The position numbers were made by a program, and so were the translations under genes. A stretch of DNA of 7,639 nucleotides, from the NCBI GenBank assembly GCA_905479965.1, contig CAJQOR010000477.1, positions 1 to 7,639 on the forward strand. Reading direction: 5' to 3'. The notes under the pieces are model-generated. The model ran no database searches, was not told where the DNA came from, and saw only the letters and a program-made list of their open reading frames with translations. Shown piece by piece: positions 6,989-7,639 of this stretch. Within the stretch, counting starts at the first letter, position 1; each line of letters starts with the position of its first letter. The DNA comes from an uncultured Rhizobiaceae group bacterium (GTDB lineage Bacteria > Pseudomonadota > Alphaproteobacteria > Rhizobiales > Rhizobiaceae).

Positions 6989-7294
6989 ATGATACCTGGT
7001 GAAATCATCACTCAAGATGGCGAAATTGTTTTAAACGATGGCTCTGACGCCATAACGCTTAAAGTTGCCAATTCCGGTGATCGCCCTATTCAAGTCGGCT
7101 CTCACTATCACTTCTACGAAACAAATGCTGCGCTTGTGTTTGATCGCGAAAAAGCCCGTGGCATGCGGTTGGATATTGCCGCTGGAACCGCTGTACGGTT
7201 TGAACCTGGTCAAGAACGCGATGTATCTCTCATTTCAATCGGCGGCGCACGTGAGATCTACGGGTTTAATCAAAAAATCATGGGAAAACTATGA
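6989..7294 (+). CDS. ureB: Urease subunit beta
   Basis: UreB is the second small structural subunit of urease and assembles with UreA and UreC. The product has 101 residues, as expected for a separate beta subunit. Recognisable family segments are MIPGEI at the start, [19 protein letters not shown] (residues 28-46), [25 protein letters not shown] and [10 protein letters not shown] at the end. AAAGGA at 6975-6980, eight bases before ATG, is a good ribosome-binding site. The stop codon overlaps the next start (ATGA, 7291-7294), suggesting translational coupling. ureC would be expected downstream, beyond the window. Confidence 0.97.
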   Translation: MIPGEIITQDGEIVLNDGSDAITLKVANSGDRPIQVGSHYHFYETNAALVFDREKARGMRLDIAAGTAVRFEPGQERDVSLISIGGAREIYGFNQKIMGKL

Positions 7295-7639
7295 TTAGAA
7301 GCTTTATTTTGGGAAGCTGTCTTTTGGTCTTTTCAGCGATTACAACACCTGCCACCGCGCAGGATTGGGATTGCTTGAATGCCGGTGAGTTGCCGCAGCA
7401 AGGTATGAATTTTTGTGCCGCCCAAGATTTCCACAAAGCCGATGCTGCATTAAATGCTGCTTGGTCACTCGTCCGCAAAGATGCCATTAAACGAAGTGAT
7501 GGGCATGACCCACTATTGATAGCTCAACGTGCATGGCTCGATTATCGAGACAATCAATGTGAGGCTGAATCCATCGTTTTTGAAGGTGGTTCGCTCCAAC
7601 CTTTCATCAATGCCACATGCCGCGCGCGCGCAACGCGAG
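7291..7639 (+). CDS. Secreted LprI/DUF1311-like protein in the urease operon (3' end cut by window)
   Basis: The frame starts at ATG 7291 inside the end of ureB and stays open for 116 codons to the window edge. Residues 1-23 look like a Sec signal peptide ([20 protein letters not shown] then ATA), with likely cleavage before Gln24. Cys10 lies too early in the hydrophobic stretch for a lipobox. The mature part has four cysteines (28, 42, 90, 110) and the LprI/DUF1311 pattern: C...[21 protein letters not shown], then [13 protein letters not shown] (78-90) and a final Cys followed by basic residues. Some members of the family inhibit lysozyme; the role here is unknown. My recollection, unchecked, is that such genes recur among rhizobial urease genes. 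An envelope protein translationally coupled to cytoplasmic urease subunits is curious. A weak GGGAA at 7282-7286 precedes the start. Confidence 0.85.
   Translation, partial: MIRSFILGSCLLVFSAITTPATAQDWDCLNAGELPQQGMNFCAAQDFHKADAALNAAWSLVRKDAIKRSDGHDPLLIAQRAWLDYRDNQCEAESIVFEGGSLQPFINATCRARATR

Noticed and set aside
6727..7011. Minus-strand frame opposite ureA and the ureB start
   Set aside because: It mirrors a well-conserved coding region and has no recognisable domain.
7297..7320. Lipoprotein signal (LGSC) in the LprI-like protein
   Set aside because: The Cys is residue 10, leaving too short a hydrophobic region before it; the ATA site before Gln24 fits an ordinary signal peptidase cleavage better.

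Overview
The window looks like chromosomal DNA of an alphaproteobacterium, most likely a moderate-GC member of the Hyphomicrobiales (Rhizobiales). This is inferred from the style of the proteins (rhizobial-type UreA/UreB, LapB/PrtD-like ABC exporter, HlyD adaptor, cadherin-repeat surface protein) and the moderate GC content. No rRNA or other phylogenetic marker is present, so the genus cannot be named.

Region 1 (1-6449) is a type I secretion locus. On the minus strand at 1-695 is the N-terminal part of what looks like a large cadherin-repeat adhesin. It has no Sec signal peptide, an acidic low-complexity leader and the start of a first cadherin-like repeat. Divergently, after about 270 bp of AT-rich DNA holding a palindrome and a CtrA-like box, lie two ABC exporter half-transporters in tandem (967-2736 and 2755-4986) and an HlyD-type periplasmic adaptor (5097-6449). 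The layout suggests that the adhesin is the substrate, the two half-transporters form a heterodimeric inner-membrane pump, and HlyD links it to a TolC-like outer-membrane channel not encoded here. Both nucleotide-binding domains are visibly degenerate. The first has lost the Walker A glycines and lysine, the Q-loop Gln, the catalytic Glu and the H-loop His. The second keeps Walker A but has Asp for the catalytic Glu, Gln for the H-loop His, and no recognisable LSGGQ. At most one composite ATP site can form, and even that site lacks the usual catalytic residues. This is the most interesting feature of the window.

Region 2 (6450-7639) is the start of a urease operon: ureA, ureB, and a gene overlapping ureB by 4 bp that encodes a secreted LprI/DUF1311-like protein cut by the window end. 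Upstream of ureA is a near-consensus sigma-54 promoter (TGGCAAGAAAATTGC, 6496-6510), implying nitrogen-responsive control of urease. No ureD lies directly upstream of ureA. No mobile element, tRNA, rRNA or CRISPR array was seen.
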